A DNA stretch of 64,000 nt from Lachnospiraceae bacterium XPB1003. GTDB lineage: Bacteria > Bacillota > Clostridia > Lachnospirales > Lachnospiraceae. Each line of letters begins with the position of its first letter. Positions within the stretch are counted from its first letter, which is position 1. Position numbers and translations under genes: made by a program. The notes under the pieces were generated by a model. It made no database searches. It was given only the letters and a program-made list of their open reading frames with translations, and was not told the DNA's origin. The stretch lies in NCBI GenBank assembly GCA_900102065.1, contig FMVK01000002.1, forward strand, positions 62,001 to 126,000. Direction: 5' to 3'. This document shows positions 14,678 through 23,171 of the stretch, in pieces.

Positions 14678-17071
14678 ATGTTTAGCGTAATCAAGAGAGA
14701 CGGATCGAAAGCAGATTTTATGTTAACTAAGATCGGTGATGCAATTCGCAAGGCGTTTGAGGCCACCGAGATGGTTTACAACAACGATATCATCGATATG
14801 CTTTCACTTAAGGTCACTGCAGATTTTCAGGACAAGGTTCAGGATGGCGCTATCCATGTGGAAATGATCCAGGACAGTGTTGAAAAAGTTCTTGAGACTT
14901 CCGGATATACAGATGTGGCAAAGGCATTCATCTTATATCGTAAGCAGCATGAAAAGATGCGTGAGATGAAGTCTACTATCCTTGATTACAAGGATGTCGT
15001 TAACAGCTATGTTAAAGTTGAGGATTGGAGAGTTAAGGAGAATTCAACCGTAACATATTCGGTCGGCGGACTTATCCTTTCCAATTCCGGCGCCGTAACT
15101 GCCAATTACTGGCTGTCCGAGATCTATGATGAAGAGATCGCAAATGCACACAGAAATGCAGATATCCATATCCATGACCTCTCAATGCTTACAGGATATT
15201 GCGCCGGATGGTCTTTAAAGCAGCTTATTCAGGAAGGACTTGGCGGTATCCCCGGAAAGATCACTTCCGCTCCTGCATCTCATCTTTCCGCACTTTGCAA
15301 CCAGATGGTAAACTTCCTCGGTATCATGCAGAATGAATGGGCAGGAGCTCAGGCTTTCTCCTCATTTGATACCTATCTTGCTCCTTTCGTAAAGGTTGAT
15401 AACTTATCATACCGAGAGGTAAAGAAGTGCATTGAGACATTTATCTTCGGTGTAAATACACCCAGCCGTTGGGGAACGCAGGCACCTTTCTCGAATATAA
15501 CTCTTGATTGGACCGTTCCTGCCGATCTTGCAGAACTTCCTGCCATCGTAGGCGGCAAGAATATGGATTTCTGCTACAAGGATTGTCAGAAGGAAATGGA
15601 TATGGTCAACAAGGCATTCCTTGAGACCATGATCGAGGGCGATGCAAACGGAAGAGGCTTCCAGTATCCTATCCCCACATATTCCATAACAAGCAGTTTT
15701 GACTGGTCGGATACAGAAAACAACCGTCTTCTCTTCGAGATGGCTGCCAAGTACGGAACTCCTTATTTCTCAAATTACATCAACTCCGATATGGAGCCCA
15801 GTGATGTAAGAAGTATGTGCTGCAGACTTCGTCTCGACTTAAGAGAACTCAGAAAGAAGTCCGGAGGATATTTCGGTTCCGGAGAGAGCACCGGATCCGT
15901 AGGCGTTGTTACGATCAATATGCCCAGGATCGCATATCTTTCAGCAAACAAGAACGAGTTCTACAAGCGTCTCGACAGACTTATGGATATTGCCGCAAGA
16001 AGTCTTAAGATCAAGAGAGGTGTTATCACCAAGCTTCTTAACGAGGGTCTTTATCCTTACACCAAGAGATATCTCGGAACTTTCAACAATCATTTTTCTA
16101 CGATCGGCCTTGTGGGAATGAACGAAGTGGGACTTAATGCGAACTGGCTGCGTGCGGACATGACGGAAAAGAGCACACAGGAATTTACCAAAGAAGTTCT
16201 TAACCATATGCGTGACAGACTCTCGGGATATCAGGAAGAGTACGGCGATCTTTACAACCTTGAGGCAACGCCCGCAGAGAGCACCGCATACAGATTCGCT
16301 AAGCATGATAAGGCTAAGTGGCCTGCTATCAGGACTGCGGGAAATGAGGGGGAGACACCTTACTATACCAACAGCTCTCATCTTCCTGTCGGATATACTG
16401 CTGATATCTTTGATGCTCTTGATATCCAGGACGAGCTTCAGACTCTCTATACATCCGGAACAGTATTCCATGCATTCTTAGGAGAGAAGCTTCCCGACTG
16501 GAAGGCTGCCGCTACCCTTGTAAGAACAATTGCGGAGAATTACAGACTGCCTTATTACACACTTTCACCTGTATACAGCATTTGCTCCGAGCACGGATAT
16601 CTCAAGGGTGAAGTTAAGGAGTGCCCTCACTGCGGAAAGAGAACCGAGGTTTACTCCAGGATCACAGGCTACTATCGTCCGGTTCAGAACTGGAACGACG
16701 GTAAGCTTCAGGAATATGCCGATCGTGTAAATTATGATATGTCAAAGTCTTCATTAAAGCGCACGAAGTCGGCGGTGGTAACAATGAGCGATATTTTCGA
16801 TGAACACTCGGAAGTAAGCGTAAAGAGCCCTGAGCAGATCAAATATCTCTTTACCACAAAGACTTGCCCGAACTGCAAGCTTGTAAAAGGGTACCTCAAG
16901 AATATCGATTATATGCTGATCGATGCCGAAGAGAATATCGAGCTTGCTCAGAAATATAAAATAAGACAGGCGCCTACGCTGGTAGTTGTGGACGGTGATG
17001 ATGTTAAGAAATATGCAAATGCTTCCAACATCAAGAAATACGCCGAACAATCTGCGCTTGCCGGAGTATGA
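14678..17071 (+). CDS. nrdD: Anaerobic (class III) ribonucleoside-triphosphate reductase with C-terminal thioredoxin-like domain
   Basis: 797 residues. An N-terminal ATP-cone (about 1-95) binds the allosteric ATP/dATP. The central ten-stranded barrel reduces ribonucleotides to deoxyribonucleotides by radical chemistry. Near the end of the catalytic part are a zinc site (C-SE-H, then CPHC at about 650) and the glycyl-radical segment RITGYYRPVQ with G664. Unusually, about 80 more residues follow with a CPNC redox motif (C730, C733) and the thioredoxin-like segment KIRQAPTLVVV, so an electron donor appears fused to the enzyme. The activase gene nrdG that makes the glycyl radical is not beside it. 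Strong ribosome site GGATGAGAGGG. Controlled by NrdR boxes. The pyrF ribosome site overlaps its stop codon. Confidence 0.95.
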   Translation: MFSVIKRDGSKADFMLTKIGDAIRKAFEATEMVYNNDIIDMLSLKVTADFQDKVQDGAIHVEMIQDSVEKVLETSGYTDVAKAFILYRKQHEKMREMKSTILDYKDVVNSYVKVEDWRVKENSTVTYSVGGLILSNSGAVTANYWLSEIYDEEIANAHRNADIHIHDLSMLTGYCAGWSLKQLIQEGLGGIPGKITSAPASHLSALCNQMVNFLGIMQNEWAGAQAFSSFDTYLAPFVKVDNLSYREVKKCIETFIFGVNTPSRWGTQAPFSNITLDWTVPADLAELPAIVGGKNMDFCYKDCQKEMDMVNKAFLETMIEGDANGRGFQYPIPTYSITSSFDWSDTENNRLLFEMAAKYGTPYFSNYINSDMEPSDVRSMCCRLRLDLRELRKKSGGYFGSGESTGSVGVVTINMPRIAYLSANKNEFYKRLDRLMDIAARSLKIKRGVITKLLNEGLYPYTKRYLGTFNNHFSTIGLVGMNEVGLNANWLRADMTEKSTQEFTKEVLNHMRDRLSGYQEEYGDLYNLEATPAESTAYRFAKHDKAKWPAIRTAGNEGETPYYTNSSHLPVGYTADIFDALDIQDELQTLYTSGTVFHAFLGEKLPDWKAAATLVRTIAENYRLPYYTLSPVYSICSEHGYLKGEVKECPHCGKRTEVYSRITGYYRPVQNWNDGKLQEYADRVNYDMSKSSLKRTKSAVVTMSDIFDEHSEVSVKSPEQIKYLFTTKTCPNCKLVKGYLKNIDYMLIDAEENIELAQKYKIRQAPTLVVVDGDDVKKYANASNIKKYAEQSALAGV

Positions 17072-17082
17072 AAGGAAACAAA

Positions 17083-18006
17083 ATGATCTCAAAGCTTATT
17101 GAAAAGATTCAAAAGACCGCACCAATAGTCGTAGGACTTGATCCTCAGCTTAAATTCATCCCGAAGCATTTATTGGATGCAGCTTATAAGGAAAAAGGGG
17201 AAAATCCCGAGGGTGTGGCAGAGGCTATATTTGAATTCAATAAGGGAATAGTTGATGCTACTGCCGATCTTATTCCGGCAGTGAAACCCCAGATCGCAAT
17301 GTATGAGACCTTTGGTATACCGGGCCTGATCGCTTTTGATCGTACCGTAAAATACTGTAAGGAGAAGGGACTTGTTGTTATCGGTGATATCAAAAGAGGA
17401 GATATAGGTTCCACTTCCGCAGCTTATGCACAGGGACATCTCGGCCATGTGACTATCGGCGGAAAAGAATTCAGAGGATTCGAAGAGGATTTTGCGACAG
17501 TTAATCCTTACCTTGGAAGCGACGGAGTTAAGCCTTTCATTGATGTATGTAAGGAAGAGGATAAGGGTATCTTCGTTCTTGTTAAGACATCCAACCCCTC
17601 CAGCGGAGAGTTCCAGGATCGTGTGACCGACGGCAGAAGGATCTATGAGTGGGTTGCTCAGAAAGTCGATGAATGGGGCAGTGACTGCATGGATGGCGAT
17701 TACAGCAATGTCGGTGCGGTAGTTGGAGCTACATATCCGGAAGAGGGAAGGATATTGCGTGATATCATGCCGAGAGCTTTCATCCTTGTTCCCGGTTATG
17801 GTGCTCAGGGCGGAAAGGGTGCAGACCTTGTTCATTTCTTCAATCATGACGGACTGGGTGCGATAGTAAATTCTTCAAGAGGCATAATCGCAGCTTATAC
17901 TCAGGAGAAATATTCAAAATTCGGCGAGGCAGGTTACGCCGATGCGGCAAGGGCTGCAGTACTTGATATGAAAGTGGATATACTTGGCGCATTAAGTGCA
18001 AAATAA
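17083..18006 (+). CDS. pyrF: Orotidine 5'-phosphate decarboxylase
   Basis: 307 residues, last step of UMP synthesis. The start at 17083 has AAAGGA 6 nt upstream, which overlaps the end of nrdD; an in-frame ATG at 17068 lies inside nrdD. The catalytic Lys/Asp tetrad is seen in DIKRGDIGST. At 307 residues with a long insert (GHVTIGGKEFRGFEED) it belongs to the longer PyrF type 2 rather than the 240-residue type 1. The substrate phosphate loop is VPGYGAQGG followed by NSSRGI. Coupled to nrdD, so both nucleotide genes likely share the NrdR-controlled promoter; pyrE is 4 kb downstream. Confidence 0.95.
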   Translation: MISKLIEKIQKTAPIVVGLDPQLKFIPKHLLDAAYKEKGENPEGVAEAIFEFNKGIVDATADLIPAVKPQIAMYETFGIPGLIAFDRTVKYCKEKGLVVIGDIKRGDIGSTSAAYAQGHLGHVTIGGKEFRGFEEDFATVNPYLGSDGVKPFIDVCKEEDKGIFVLVKTSNPSSGEFQDRVTDGRRIYEWVAQKVDEWGSDCMDGDYSNVGAVVGATYPEEGRILRDIMPRAFILVPGYGAQGGKGADLVHFFNHDGLGAIVNSSRGIIAAYTQEKYSKFGEAGYADAARAAVLDMKVDILGALSAK

Positions 18007-18007
18007 G

Positions 18008-18036
18008 TTGACAAAACCAAAAAAATGCATTACTTT
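18008..18036 (+). promoter_or_regulatory. Probable promoter of the amino-acid ABC operon
   Basis: TTGACA (18008-18013), 17-nt spacer, TACTTT (18031-18036). The -35 box starts 2 nt after the pyrF stop codon. Confidence 0.6.
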
Positions 18037-18061
18037 TATTTCCGTAATGCAGACAGCGAAG

Positions 18062-18094
18062 GGGCTGTGCATGCTCGCATGCGCAGCCCTTTTC
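18062..18094 (+). terminator. GC-rich terminator or attenuator between pyrF and the ABC operon
   Basis: GGGCTGTGCAT pairs with ATGCGCAGCCC (one G-U), then TTTTC. It lies downstream of the promoter at 18008 and upstream of the ribosome site, so it may end pyrF transcription and also attenuate the ABC operon. Confidence 0.75.
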
Positions 18095-18142
18095 TGTCGG
18101 AGGAATATTATGATGCGTCATATGGCGCAAAAGGAGAAAACT

Positions 18143-19054
18143 ATGAAAAAGAGAATGATGGGACTTGCAGCTGCTGCAATCTTTTCTGTATCCGCACTTG
18201 CAGGCTGCGCAACAACAGATGACAGAAATGCAAACATTAATCCCGATGCTCCCGTAGCAACCGAAGATGCGGCTGAAGCTACAACTGCAGCTACTGAAGA
18301 TGTTCAGGCATCCGAAGCGGCAACAGAAGAAACTAAAGCAGCTGAGTATACGCTTTTAGCTGATGGCGTACTTTCAGTAGGATGCGAAGTGGGATATCCT
18401 CCTTTCGAGAAATTTGCTGAAGACGGAACAACTCCTGTTGGTTTCGATATCGATATCATCAATGAGATCGCTGACAGACTCGGCCTTGAAGTTAACATCA
18501 TCAATACATCATTTGACGGTATCTTCGCAGGTATCGGAACAAATTATGATATCGTATGTTCTGCATGCACCATCACACCCGAGCGTCAGGAGACAATGCT
18601 TTTCTCCGCTCCTTATATCAACAATTATCAGGCAGTAGTACTTCCTGCAGACAGCGATGAGACCATCGCTTCTTTCAACGATCTTGACGGCAAGGTTGTT
18701 GCACTTCAGAAGGGAACTACTTCCGATGAGCTTATCGGTGACTATGAGTCAACAGGTACTATCGCAGTTAAGATCGTAGCCAGCGAAAAGGTAACAAGCT
18801 GCTTTACACAGCTTTCAAACGGTGAGGTTGATGCTGTTGTTGCAGATTCAACAGTAGCTGACGGATTTGTTGCTACATATCCCGATAAGTACAGGATCGC
18901 TTATCTTGACGAGGCTGAGCCCGAGTCATTCGGTATCGCTATCGGCAAGGATAACGAAGCTCTCCAGACTGCTATCAATGAAGCACTTGCAGAGATGGAA
19001 GCTGACGGAACGATTGATGAGATCTATGAGTACTGGTTTGGCTCAGCAGAATAA
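18143..19054 (+). CDS. Polar amino-acid ABC transporter substrate-binding lipoprotein
   Basis: 303 residues; start at 18143 with AAGGAG just upstream. The lipobox is LAG-C in VSALAGCATT. A Thr/Ala/Glu-rich linker (about 24-66) precedes a family 3 solute-binding fold: VGCEVGYPPFEKF, FDIDIINEIADRLG, and the typical SACTITPERQETMLFSAPY. These proteins capture polar amino acids (Glu, Gln, Arg, His, cystine) outside the membrane and hand them to the permease. The exact ligand cannot be read. First gene of a three-gene operon with permease and ATPase. Confidence 0.9.
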   Translation: MKKRMMGLAAAAIFSVSALAGCATTDDRNANINPDAPVATEDAAEATTAATEDVQASEAATEETKAAEYTLLADGVLSVGCEVGYPPFEKFAEDGTTPVGFDIDIINEIADRLGLEVNIINTSFDGIFAGIGTNYDIVCSACTITPERQETMLFSAPYINNYQAVVLPADSDETIASFNDLDGKVVALQKGTTSDELIGDYESTGTIAVKIVASEKVTSCFTQLSNGEVDAVVADSTVADGFVATYPDKYRIAYLDEAEPESFGIAIGKDNEALQTAINEALAEMEADGTIDEIYEYWFGSAE

Positions 19055-19084
19055 TAAACTATCGTAATACGACGGTAATGTGAG

Positions 19085-20191
19085 ATGAGTTCTGAACTTA
19101 AAAAAGAAAACGTAAAGATCATAAGAAAGAGGACCGGGGTCAGTTTACTGATCCTGGTTCTTATCATTATTGCTATTGCTGTACTGGGGATGTTTAAGCC
19201 TGATCAGGCAACTATGATCTCCCAGGCATCACCTGAGATGCAGGCTCTTATAGCAAAGGATAACGCAAATGTCGAAGAGGCATCGGGCGAGGAACAGACC
19301 GGTGATGAAACCGGAGAGGAATCCGGAAGAAAGAGGCCTAAGAGAAAATATGTGACCATTACTTATAATGATCTGATATTTATCAATTACTGTTCTTTTT
19401 CGTCATCGGGAGCTGACGAACGTATCGAGAGATATGTGGGATTTGCCGGTAAGGTTTTCTATGCCGATGAAGGTGCTGCCAAGATCGTGGGTCAGATGAT
19501 CAATTATACCTACAGGATACTTGGCTGTGGAGAAAGTATCATTCACGGTGCCAAACTTACCATATTGCTCACTATACTTACGGTTATAGTTGGCGTGATA
19601 TTGGGAACCTTGTTGGCATTGGGAAAGATCTCAAAGAGAAAATGGCTTTCAAAACTCTGTTCGGGATACATTTTCTTCTTTAGGGGAACCCCTCTTCTGA
19701 TGCAGCTTCTTGTTATATATTTTACGGTACCCGGAATCTTCGGATTTACATGGAGAGGTCTCTTCAATGGGCTCGAAGCAGTTAACCAGGGAGCGTTTGT
19801 TGCGGCTTTTATCACTTTTTCGCTGAACTCCGGTGCGTACTGTGCCGAAATCGTAAGAGCTGCCATACAGTCTATAGATAAGGGACAGAATGAAGCGGCC
19901 AAAGCTTTGGGAATGAATTATTCCCAGACCATGACAAAGATCATTATCCCTCAGGCTGTAAGACGAATGATCCCGCCTGTATGTAATGAATTTATCATGA
20001 TATTAAAGGATGTTTCCATCGTATTCGCTATAGGTCTTGCGGATATCACTCAGATATCCAACAGTATAGTTGCGGCAAATGCAGGTGACTATCTGGTATT
20101 CGTTCCGGCGGTTATCATCTATCTGATCATAACAGCCGTATTCAGCAAGCTGTTCGAATATATTGAGAAAAAGTATTCCGTTTACGAATAA
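19085..20191 (+). CDS. Polar amino-acid ABC transporter permease with N-terminal extension
   Basis: 368 residues against about 220 for the family. The normal permease begins near residue 150 ([21 protein letters not shown]), with the His/Glu/Gln/Arg permease signature [16 protein letters not shown] and the ATPase-contacting EAA loop [13 protein letters not shown]. The extra N-terminal part holds a membrane helix (about 19-37), an acidic linker rich in Glu/Gly, a basic patch ([10 protein letters not shown]) and about 40 residues ([13 protein letters not shown]...) that may form a small outside domain. The ribosome site before the ATG is weak. The fused part is unrecognised; it might pre-bind substrate or regulate transport. 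Confidence 0.88.
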   Translation: MSSELKKENVKIIRKRTGVSLLILVLIIIAIAVLGMFKPDQATMISQASPEMQALIAKDNANVEEASGEEQTGDETGEESGRKRPKRKYVTITYNDLIFINYCSFSSSGADERIERYVGFAGKVFYADEGAAKIVGQMINYTYRILGCGESIIHGAKLTILLTILTVIVGVILGTLLALGKISKRKWLSKLCSGYIFFFRGTPLLMQLLVIYFTVPGIFGFTWRGLFNGLEAVNQGAFVAAFITFSLNSGAYCAEIVRAAIQSIDKGQNEAAKALGMNYSQTMTKIIIPQAVRRMIPPVCNEFIMILKDVSIVFAIGLADITQISNSIVAANAGDYLVFVPAVIIYLIITAVFSKLFEYIEKKYSVYE

Positions 20192-20217
20192 GTAAAAGTA
20201 CCGATCGGGGATTATCA

Positions 20218-20994
20218 ATGGAGAATTACGAATACATACTTGAAACAGAACATGTGCAGAAGAGCTTTGGTGAGTTGGAAGTATTAAAGGATATCAGCCT
20301 CAAGGTTAAAAAAGGCGAAGTTATCTGCATAATCGGACCTTCAGGAGCCGGTAAATCAACGTTTTTACGTTCGCTCAATCAGCTTGAGAAGATCACCGGC
20401 GGCAAGATCTTTGTTAAGGGAGATCTGTTCCTTCACAGAGAGAATGATAAGACAGTAGAGAAGCTCGACAGAAAAAAGAGACAGGAACTTCTTCTCGAGA
20501 TGGGAATGTGTTTTCAGCGTTTTAACCTGTTTCCTCATAAGACGGTTCTTGAAAACGTAATGCTGGCACCTGTGGAAGTTAAGAAGGCTGATAAAGATAC
20601 CATAAAGAAAGAAGCGCTTGATCTGCTGGCTAAAGTGGGACTTGCCGAGAAAGCGGATGAATATCCCAATCGTCTCTCCGGCGGACAGCAGCAGCGAGTG
20701 GCTATAGCGAGAGCACTGGCAATGAAACCTGAGATCATGCTTTTCGATGAGCCTACTTCAGCGCTTGATCCCGAACTTGTCGGTGATGTTTTAAACGTAA
20801 TGAAAGAGCTTGCCGCAGAGGGTATGACAATGCTTTGTGTGACTCATGAGATGGGTTTTGCAAGAGAAGTGGCAGACAGAGTGCTTTTCATGGCAGACGG
20901 CATCATCATGGAGGAGGGGACTCCCGAAGAGATCTTTGAACATCCCAAAAAAGAAAGGACGATAAACTTCCTTAAGTCGGTTCTTAAACAATAA
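20218..20994 (+). CDS. Polar amino-acid ABC transporter ATPase (GlnQ type)
   Basis: 258 residues. Walker [10 protein letters not shown] (about 41-49), Q-loop [16 protein letters not shown] signature LSGGQQQR, Walker [15 protein letters not shown] and switch VTHEMGFA are all intact. It energises the preceding permease from the cytoplasmic side. Its stop codon overlaps the start of the next gene by one base (TAATG). Confidence 0.95.
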   Translation: MENYEYILETEHVQKSFGELEVLKDISLKVKKGEVICIIGPSGAGKSTFLRSLNQLEKITGGKIFVKGDLFLHRENDKTVEKLDRKKRQELLLEMGMCFQRFNLFPHKTVLENVMLAPVEVKKADKDTIKKEALDLLAKVGLAEKADEYPNRLSGGQQQRVAIARALAMKPEIMLFDEPTSALDPELVGDVLNVMKELAAEGMTMLCVTHEMGFAREVADRVLFMADGIIMEEGTPEEIFEHPKKERTINFLKSVLKQ

Positions 20995-21929
20995 TGCATG
21001 CGATTTTACTTTTTATAACGGCTATAATCTGGGGACTCGCATTCGTGGCTCAAAGCAGTGGCGGAGACACGGCGGGTCCTTTTACATTTAACTGCATAAG
21101 GAGTCTGTTGGGGAGTGCTGTTCTTGTCCCGGTCTTTCTTATCTTTGACAGGAGAAAGGGGTCTTTAGAGGACAATGATAAAAATAACAGGAAGACCCTG
21201 ATAAAGGCGGGGATCATCTGCGGTATACTGATGTTTTTGGCCAGCAATATTCAGCAGTTAGGTATCTATATGGGATGCGACGCCGGTAAAGCGGGTTTTC
21301 TTACCGCTACTTATATCCTGATGGTGCCCATCTTCGGGCTTTTCCTGAAAAAGAAATGCGGCATTAATGTCTGGGTCGCAGTAGCCATAGCCGTTGTCGG
21401 ATTGTATATGTTATGCATGCAAGGTAATGCAGGCGGGATAGGTGCGGCAGATCTGATGATGCTCGCCTGTGCCGTATGTTTTACTTTTCATATCCTTACG
21501 GTGGATCATTATTCTCCAAAAGTCAACGGAGTGAAATTGTCATGTGTCCAGTTCTTTGTTTCCGGAACGTTAGGTATCATACCTATGTTTTTTCTTGAAG
21601 CAGGTACCGGGAGGGCGGCGCAGATGGCCTGGCTCTCAAGGCTTATGACTATGGAAGCCTGGATCCCGATATTATACGCAGGGATAATGAGCTGTGGCGT
21701 GGCATATACATTTCAGATCATCGGACAAAAGGGAACGGATCCTGCAGTGGCTTCTCTTATCATGAGCCTTGAATCCGTGTTCGCGGTTATCGGTGGTGCG
21801 TTGATACTTGGAGAGAGGATGACCGCGAATGAGCTTATCGGCTGCTGTTTTATGTTTTCGGCAATCATCCTGGCTCAGTTAAAATTCAAAAAAAAGGCCG
21901 TTTATGATGCTTCGGGCGATGCCCGCTAA
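20994..21929 (+). CDS. EamA-family (drug/metabolite transporter) permease
   Basis: 311 residues with about ten hydrophobic segments in two homologous halves of the EamA fold; it begins ILLFITAIIWGLAFVAQ and the second half ends SLESVFAVIGGALILGERM, the common EamA signature. Members export amino acids, metabolites or drugs; the substrate is not predictable. It starts on the A of the preceding stop codon (TAATG), so translation is coupled to the ABC ATPase. Together they may balance uptake and overflow of an amino acid, which is inference. Confidence 0.88.
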   Translation: MHAILLFITAIIWGLAFVAQSSGGDTAGPFTFNCIRSLLGSAVLVPVFLIFDRRKGSLEDNDKNNRKTLIKAGIICGILMFLASNIQQLGIYMGCDAGKAGFLTATYILMVPIFGLFLKKKCGINVWVAVAIAVVGLYMLCMQGNAGGIGAADLMMLACAVCFTFHILTVDHYSPKVNGVKLSCVQFFVSGTLGIIPMFFLEAGTGRAAQMAWLSRLMTMEAWIPILYAGIMSCGVAYTFQIIGQKGTDPAVASLIMSLESVFAVIGGALILGERMTANELIGCCFMFSAIILAQLKFKKKAVYDASGDAR

Positions 21930-21997
21930 TCTTGAAAATCAAAGCCCGTTATGATAGAATTAGCACGCGAATCGGTACGAAAAAAAGAGGTGAAAGA

Positions 21998-22657
21998 ATG
22001 GAACAGTATAAGAAAGAATTTATAGATTTCATGTTGGAGTGCAAGGTTCTTAAGTTTGGAGATTTTACTTTAAAGAGCGGAAGAAAATCCCCGTTTTTTA
22101 TGAATGCCGGAGCTTATGTAACAGGTTCTCAGTTAAAGCGCCTCGGTGAGTTTTATGCTAAGGCTATCCATGATAATTTCGGTACCGATTTTGATGTGCT
22201 TTTCGGACCGGCTTACAAGGGAATTCCCCTTTCGGTGGCAACTGCAATTGCTTTCAGTGAACTTTACGGTAAGGAAGTGCGCTATTGTTCAAACAGAAAA
22301 GAAGCCAAGGATCACGGTGATGTAGGCATACTTTTAGGCTCCAAGTTAAATGACGGAGATAAGGTTGTCATGATCGAGGATGTAACAACATCCGGCAAGT
22401 CCATTGAGGAGACATATCCCATAATCAATGCGCAGGCAAAGGTTGAGATTAAAGGTCTCATGGTTTCTCTCAACAGAATGGAGAAGGGACTTGAGAGTGA
22501 TAAATCGGCTCTTTTGGAGATACAGGAAAAGTACGGATTCCCTGCAGCTGCCATTGTTACAATGGCGGATGTCAGAGAATATCTCGAGCCTACATTTGAT
22601 GATGATATCAAGAAGGCTATTGCGGCTTATTATGAGCAGTACGGAGCAAAAGACTGA
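21998..22657 (+). CDS. pyrE: Orotate phosphoribosyltransferase
   Basis: 219 residues from the ATG at 21998, which has AGAGGTGAAAG upstream; an in-frame ATG at 21932 has no ribosome site. Joins orotate to PRPP to give OMP in pyrimidine synthesis. The PRPP-binding loop VVMIEDVTTSGKSIEET, the FGPAYKGIPL segment and the N-terminal LKSGRKSPFF are diagnostic. The dimer's catalytic lysine region RKEAKDHG is present. It works with pyrF 4 kb upstream. Confidence 0.95.
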   Translation: MEQYKKEFIDFMLECKVLKFGDFTLKSGRKSPFFMNAGAYVTGSQLKRLGEFYAKAIHDNFGTDFDVLFGPAYKGIPLSVATAIAFSELYGKEVRYCSNRKEAKDHGDVGILLGSKLNDGDKVVMIEDVTTSGKSIEETYPIINAQAKVEIKGLMVSLNRMEKGLESDKSALLEIQEKYGFPAAAIVTMADVREYLEPTFDDDIKKAIAAYYEQYGAKD

Positions 22658-22678
22658 TCAGATAGGAAGGGTAAAGAC

Positions 22679-22831
22679 ATGGAAGAAAAGATCTATAAGA
22701 TAATGAAACATACCGGTGGCCTCAATATCGCGCTTGGCATTGTAAGTATTGTTGTAGGTGTTTGTGTAGGCGTTTTCATGATCATTTCGGGGGCACGCCT
22801 CCTTTCCGGTAAGAGCAAGATCATGTTCTGA
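22679..22831 (+). CDS. Small membrane protein, 50 residues
   Basis: The ATG at 22679 follows AGGAAGGG by 7 nt. The product has a charged start (MEEKIYKIMKHTGG), one long membrane helix (NIALGIVSIVVGVCVGVFMIISGARLL, here described as about residues 16-42) and a basic end. The stop codon is one base before the next ATG (TGAAATG), so the two are translated together. The next gene also encodes a membrane protein; the two may form a complex. I believe it is real because of the ribosome site and the tight coupling. Function unknown. Confidence 0.7.
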   Translation: MEEKIYKIMKHTGGLNIALGIVSIVVGVCVGVFMIISGARLLSGKSKIMF

Positions 22832-22832
22832 A

Positions 22833-23156
22833 ATGGGACTCTTAGGTCACTATAAATTTACAAATAAGAAGCATCCGCTTTCGGGGATCATGTCCACGAT
22901 ACTCGGAGCGATAGCGGTGATTTCGTTGGGACTTGCGGTTTACCTGGGCTTTCGTGCAAGAGGAGAAGTCGCACCACAGTATGCACTGGCGGTCTTCTTA
23001 GGGGTGATCATGGCTGTGATCGGTCTCGGATTGGGAATATATTCGAGACTGAAAAGGGATCTGTATTATTTTTTCCCGAATCTCGGGATATTCCTTAACG
23101 GAGGAACGATACTGGCAGTGTGGGTAATGTTCACAGAGAGCTTTATCGCAGGATGA
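22833..23156 (+). CDS. Small three-helix membrane protein (possibly DUF6142)
   Basis: 107 residues, opening with a basic soluble head containing KFTNKKHPLSGIMST and three membrane helices (about 23-42, 52-71, 80-103). The KKHP-SGIMS head followed by three helices resembles a small protein family common in Lachnospiraceae, which I recall as DUF6142 but cannot check. No independent ribosome site, so it depends on the preceding 50-residue gene. Function unknown. Confidence 0.7.
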   Translation: MGLLGHYKFTNKKHPLSGIMSTILGAIAVISLGLAVYLGFRARGEVAPQYALAVFLGVIMAVIGLGLGIYSRLKRDLYYFFPNLGIFLNGGTILAVWVMFTESFIAG

Positions 23157-23171
23157 TCGTAAGATTTTTTT

